Assembly: GCF_021401245.1 (NCBI RefSeq)
Contig: NZ_JACBFY010000002.1
Location: forward strand, 62,001 to 126,000
From: Pseudacidovorax sp. NFM-22
Lineage (GTDB): Bacteria > Pseudomonadota > Gammaproteobacteria > Burkholderiales > Burkholderiaceae_C
Length of the DNA: 64,000 nt
Reading direction: 5' to 3'
Numbering within the stretch: the stretch's first letter is position 1; every line of letters starts with the position of its first letter. A model generated the notes under the pieces. It was given only the letters and a program-made list of their open reading frames with translations, was not told where the DNA came from and ran no database searches. Positions 61,205 to 64,000 of this stretch are shown piece by piece. The position numbers and the translations under genes were made by a program.

Positions 61205-62101
61205 CTAGCCCTCGTACTGTCGCCCCCGGGCCAGCAACTCGGGCGTGCCGATCACGGCATTGAGCCCGTCGAAGTCCAGCATCGACGCGCGCCACGGCTC
61301 GGTGGTCTGGTGCGTGCGCAGGCTGGCGAAGTAGCCCTGCATGACATGCGCCAGCGCGCGCACCGTGCCGCCGGGGAAGATGACGATGCGAAAGCCCAGC
61401 CGGCCCAGCTCGTCGGCCGGCGTGATCGGCGTCTTGCCGCCTTCGACCATGTTGGCCAGCAGCGGCACGCGGCCTGCGAAGCGCTGCGCGGCCTTCGCCA
61501 GCTGCTCGGGCGTGCGCAGGGCCTCGATGAAGAGCGCGTCGGCGCCGCATTCGAGGTAGGCCTCGGCCCGGTCCATGGCGGCGTCCCAGCCCTCCACGGC
61601 CAGCGCGTCGGTGCGGGCGAGGACGAGCGTGTCGGCGCTGCGGCGCGCGTCCAGCGCGGCGCGCAGCTTGCCCTGCATCTCGGCGACGGGCACCACGGTC
61701 TTGCCGTCCAGGTGGCCGCAGCGCTTGGGAAAGCCCTGGTCCTCCAGCTGGATCATGGCGGCGCCGGCGCGCTCCAGGCCGGCCACGGTGCGCTGCGTGT
61801 TCAGCGCATTGCCGAAGCCGGTGTCGGCGTCGACGATGACCGGCGTGCGCACCCGTTCGGTGATGTGGGCGAGCGTGTCGCAGACTTCGGTGAAGGTGGT
61901 GAGCCCGATGTCGGAGCGGCCGAGCCGCGTGTACGCGATGGAGGCGCCCGACAGGTACAGCGCCTCGAAGCCGGCCTGCTCGGCCAGCAGGGCGCTGAAG
62001 GCGTCGTAGACGCCGGGGCACAGCAGCGGCTCGGGCCGGGCCAGGCGCGCGGCCAGGCCGGTGCGCCCGGAGGAGGAAGTGGAAGAGCTTGTCTCGGTCA
62101 T
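61205..62101 (-). CDS. Isocitrate lyase/PEP mutase superfamily enzyme
   Basis: 298 residues of the methylisocitrate-lyase/oxaloacetate-decarboxylase group: LYLSGASIAYTRLG, VDADTGFGN (metal), the catalytic loop FPKRCGHLDGKTVV, and ADALFIEALRTPEQ. Cleavage of a 2,3-disubstituted malate, a methylisocitrate-like acid, or C-P chemistry are possible; the KRCGH loop favours C-C lyase. ATG overlaps the flavoprotein stop as ATGA. May process the acid from the flavoprotein step. Confidence 0.88.
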   Translation of the reverse strand: MTETSSSTSSSGRTGLAARLARPEPLLCPGVYDAFSALLAEQAGFEALYLSGASIAYTRLGRSDIGLTTFTEVCDTLAHITERVRTPVIVDADTGFGNALNTQRTVAGLERAGAAMIQLEDQGFPKRCGHLDGKTVVPVAEMQGKLRAALDARRSADTLVLARTDALAVEGWDAAMDRAEAYLECGADALFIEALRTPEQLAKAAQRFAGRVPLLANMVEGGKTPITPADELGRLGFRIVIFPGGTVRALAHVMQGYFASLRTHQTTEPWRASMLDFDGLNAVIGTPELLARGRQYEG

Positions 62102-63534
62102 GCAGGTGTGGATGTGCGCAGGAAGGCCGCCATGTCGTGCGCGGCGATGTAGCCGCCCGCCACGGCGCTGAGCAGGCCGTTGCCCGACAGGTAGCCGCTG
62201 ACGTGGTTGCCGGAGACGCCGCGGGCTGCACCGCCCGCCGCCCACAGGTTGGGCAGCGGCGCGCCACCGGCGTCGAGCACGCGGGTGCGGGCATCGATGT
62301 CCAGCCCGCCCTGCGTGTGGAAGAGCGCGCCGGTCACCTTGACGGCGTAGAACGGCGCTTCGAGACGGCGCGGCAGGCGGCGACCGAAGGCGTCGGGCTC
62401 GCCCGGTGTCCAGGCGCCCAGGGTGGCGGCCAGCACGTCGGCCTCGCAGCCGATGACCTGCGCCAATGCGGCCACCGAATCGGCACGCCGCACGGCACCC
62501 GCCGCCTCGGCCTCGACGAAGTCCGGAAAGCCCTGCGCCAGCGCATGCACCGGCGTGTCGAACACGGCCCAGGCGATGCCGCCGGGCTGCGCCACCACAT
62601 GCAACGCAGCCTCGGAGTAGCCCTGCGACTCGTCGTGGAAGCGCCGGCCTTCGCGGTTGATCTGCACGCCGCCCTCGACCATCAGCGCCCAGGTCATGAG
62701 CACGCCATGCGGCACGGCCCAGGAGCCGTGGCCCTGGTAGGCCCGCATGTCGGCCAGGTGCGCGCCCAGCGCCTCGCCCCAGTGCAGCGCGGTGCCGTCG
62801 TTGCCGGTGTGGCCGCCGAAGGTGGCCTCGGCCATCTCGGGAATGAAGCGCTGCACCAGCGCAGGCGCGCCGCCATAGCCGTTGCAGGCCAGCAGCAGCG
62901 CCCGGCAGCCCACGGCCTCGACGCTGCCGTCGGGCCGGCGGGCACGCACGCCCAGCACGCGCTGCCCGGCGTCGACCACCAGCTCGGTGGCCTGCGCCTC
63001 GGTCAGCACCGGCACGCCGGCTGCCGCCACCGCGGCCTCCAGCGCCTGCTCCAGCGCCACGCCCGTGCGGGCGGACAGCGTGTGCATGCGGTGGCGGCTG
63101 TGGCCGGGATAGAGAAAGCCCGTGAGCACCTCCCATTGGAGTCCGTGCCGCGCTTCGAGATGGTCGAGCGCCGGCGCGATGGCCTGGGTGTAGGCGGCCA
63201 CCAGGGCCTGGGCCGCGGTGCCGTGGGCCTTGCCCTGGATGTCCTCGGCGAAGCGCTCGGCACTGTCGTCCACGCCCAGCGCGCGTTGCGCGCGCGTGCC
63301 GGCCGCCGGGATGAAGCCGGAAGACAGGCTGGTGGAGCCGCTGGGCTGCGCATCGCGCTCCAGCACCACGGCGTCGACGCCCAGGTCGGCCAGCAGCAGC
63401 GCGGCCGTGAGGCCGCAGGCGCCGGCTCCGACGATGAGCACGTCGGTCTGTACAGGGGCCTCGAAGCCGGGCTCGACCACCACGCGGGCCATGCTGTCCG
63501 GCGCAGCAGCAGCGCCTGCGGCAGCGACGCTCAT
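62098..63534 (-). CDS. FAD-binding flavoprotein, succinate-dehydrogenase/KstD-like
   Basis: 478 residues. FAD site VLIVGAGACGLTAALLLADLG near residue 32; GSTSLSSGFIPAAGT; a middle capping domain; and the closing SGNHVSGYLSGNGLLSAVAGG, all typical of the fumarate reductase/3-ketosteroid dehydrogenase flavoprotein family. It could dehydrogenate or reduce a double bond next to a carbonyl or carboxyl. Start overlaps the isochorismatase-fold gene stop as ATGA and its own stop overlaps the lyase gene. Confidence 0.9.
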   Translation of the reverse strand: MSVAAAGAAAAPDSMARVVVEPGFEAPVQTDVLIVGAGACGLTAALLLADLGVDAVVLERDAQPSGSTSLSSGFIPAAGTRAQRALGVDDSAERFAEDIQGKAHGTAAQALVAAYTQAIAPALDHLEARHGLQWEVLTGFLYPGHSRHRMHTLSARTGVALEQALEAAVAAAGVPVLTEAQATELVVDAGQRVLGVRARRPDGSVEAVGCRALLLACNGYGGAPALVQRFIPEMAEATFGGHTGNDGTALHWGEALGAHLADMRAYQGHGSWAVPHGVLMTWALMVEGGVQINREGRRFHDESQGYSEAALHVVAQPGGIAWAVFDTPVHALAQGFPDFVEAEAAGAVRRADSVAALAQVIGCEADVLAATLGAWTPGEPDAFGRRLPRRLEAPFYAVKVTGALFHTQGGLDIDARTRVLDAGGAPLPNLWAAGGAARGVSGNHVSGYLSGNGLLSAVAGGYIAAHDMAAFLRTSTPA

Positions 63535-64000
63535 GCCAGCACCCGGGCGCCGAAGTCGGCGCTGTCCACTACATGGGCCACGGTGGCCATGTCGGCCAGC
63601 GCCGTGGCATGGGTCTCGGGCTTGAAGGCGGCGCAGCCGTCGGCCACCACCCAGGTGTCGTAGTCACGCATGTGCGCATCGCGCACGGTGCTGGCCACGC
63701 CGCCGTTGGTGACGATGCCGCACACCGCCACGCGCTCGATGCCGTTCTTGCGCAGCAGCCAGTCGAGCTGGGTGTTGAAGAAGGCCGAGTACGCCACCTT
63801 GTGCACTGTGGCGTCGATGGCCGGCTGCAGCAGGTCCACATTGGCCTGGCCCCAGCTGCCGGGCGCGAAGTCGCCCTGGCGCAGGAAGGGCCGCAGCGCC
63901 AGCAGGTGCGGCGAGATCATGGGCGCGCCGCCCACGCCGGGCCACAGCGTGAACTGGCTGGCCACCACCAGGCCGCCGGCCGCCCGCACGGCCTGGGCCA
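63531..64000 (-). CDS. Isochorismatase-fold hydrolase, 5' end outside window
   Basis: At least 155 residues of the isochorismatase-like hydrolase family; the frame runs off the end, so the start and the catalytic Asp lie outside. Visible are the lysine region HKVAYSAFFNTQLDWLLRKNGI and the loop CGIVTNGGVASTVRDAH. Where amidases of this family have the nucleophilic cysteine (TNxCV), this one has glycine, as in the true isochorismatase branch. A cysteine sits six residues earlier (VCGIV). The reaction cannot be named. Last visible gene of the operon with the flavoprotein and lyase. Confidence 0.85.
   Translation of the reverse strand, partial: AQAVRAAGGLVVASQFTLWPGVGGAPMISPHLLALRPFLRQGDFAPGSWGQANVDLLQPAIDATVHKVAYSAFFNTQLDWLLRKNGIERVAVCGIVTNGGVASTVRDAHMRDYDTWVVADGCAAFKPETHATALADMATVAHVVDSADFGARVLA

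Overview
The window reads as chromosomal DNA of a high-GC betaproteobacterium of the order Burkholderiales, most like Comamonadaceae or Alcaligenaceae. The grounds are five Bug/TctC-type periplasmic binding proteins without membrane partners, many LysR and other one-component regulators beside small catabolic operons, tight ATGA start/stop overlaps, and REP-type intergenic repeats. No tRNA, rRNA, CRISPR array or intact transposase was seen. One stretch (about 5.7-7.8 kb) is visibly richer in A and T and looks acquired.

Layout. 1-5274 is a stressosome operon (RsbR, RsbS, RsbT, a kinase-fold/phosphatase fusion) that runs into a histidine kinase and a REC-PAS-kinase-REC hybrid kinase. 5783-7786 is the AT-richer insert: a DUF6402-type protein whose N-terminus lies in another frame, and a membrane protein. 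7952-19666 is an eleven-gene minus-strand catabolic operon (luciferase-type monooxygenase, flavin reductase fused to an FCD-like domain, two acyl-CoA dehydrogenases, enoyl-CoA hydratase, ADP-forming acyl-CoA synthetase, two SDR genes, VOC, NTF2-like, Bug) facing a divergent LysR. 20696-26738 is a tartrate operon (LysR, tartrate dehydrogenase, glycerate kinase, pyruvate kinase, Bug). 26885-32731 encodes three large lipoproteins (a metallo-beta-lactamase-fold protein and two tannase-family esterases) and a MarR regulator with a perfect 22-bp palindrome.

32762-35976 holds an SMP-30 lactonase, a Bug protein and a CaiB-type CoA-transferase. 35977-36885 is a gene-free repeat block: two 163-bp inverted arms around an octamer tandem repeat and REP elements. 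36886-42052 holds an acyl-CoA dehydrogenase, CoA-transferase and Bug set facing a double-length IclR protein. 42096-48045 is an aromatic meta-cleavage operon (MhpA-like hydroxylase, extradiol dioxygenase, FAH-type hydrolase, GlcG-like protein, Bug) with a divergent LysR. 48212-50585 has an exported protein and a LOV-type blue-light hybrid histidine kinase. 50619-54712 is an ECF42 sigma factor module with two DGPF/YCII proteins, two VOC and two SRPBCC proteins. 54959-61164 is a second aromatic cluster (AraC, MFS, Rieske oxygenase, FAD monooxygenase, LigA/LigB ring cleavage). 61205-64000 holds a PEP-mutase/isocitrate-lyase family enzyme, a flavoprotein and an isochorismatase-fold hydrolase cut by the window edge.

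Together the window describes a generalist that takes up organic acids and aromatic compounds, activates them as CoA thioesters or by oxygenases, and carries three separate stress or environment sensing systems: stressosome, blue light and ECF42. Substrates of the catabolic operons are inferred from enzyme families only.
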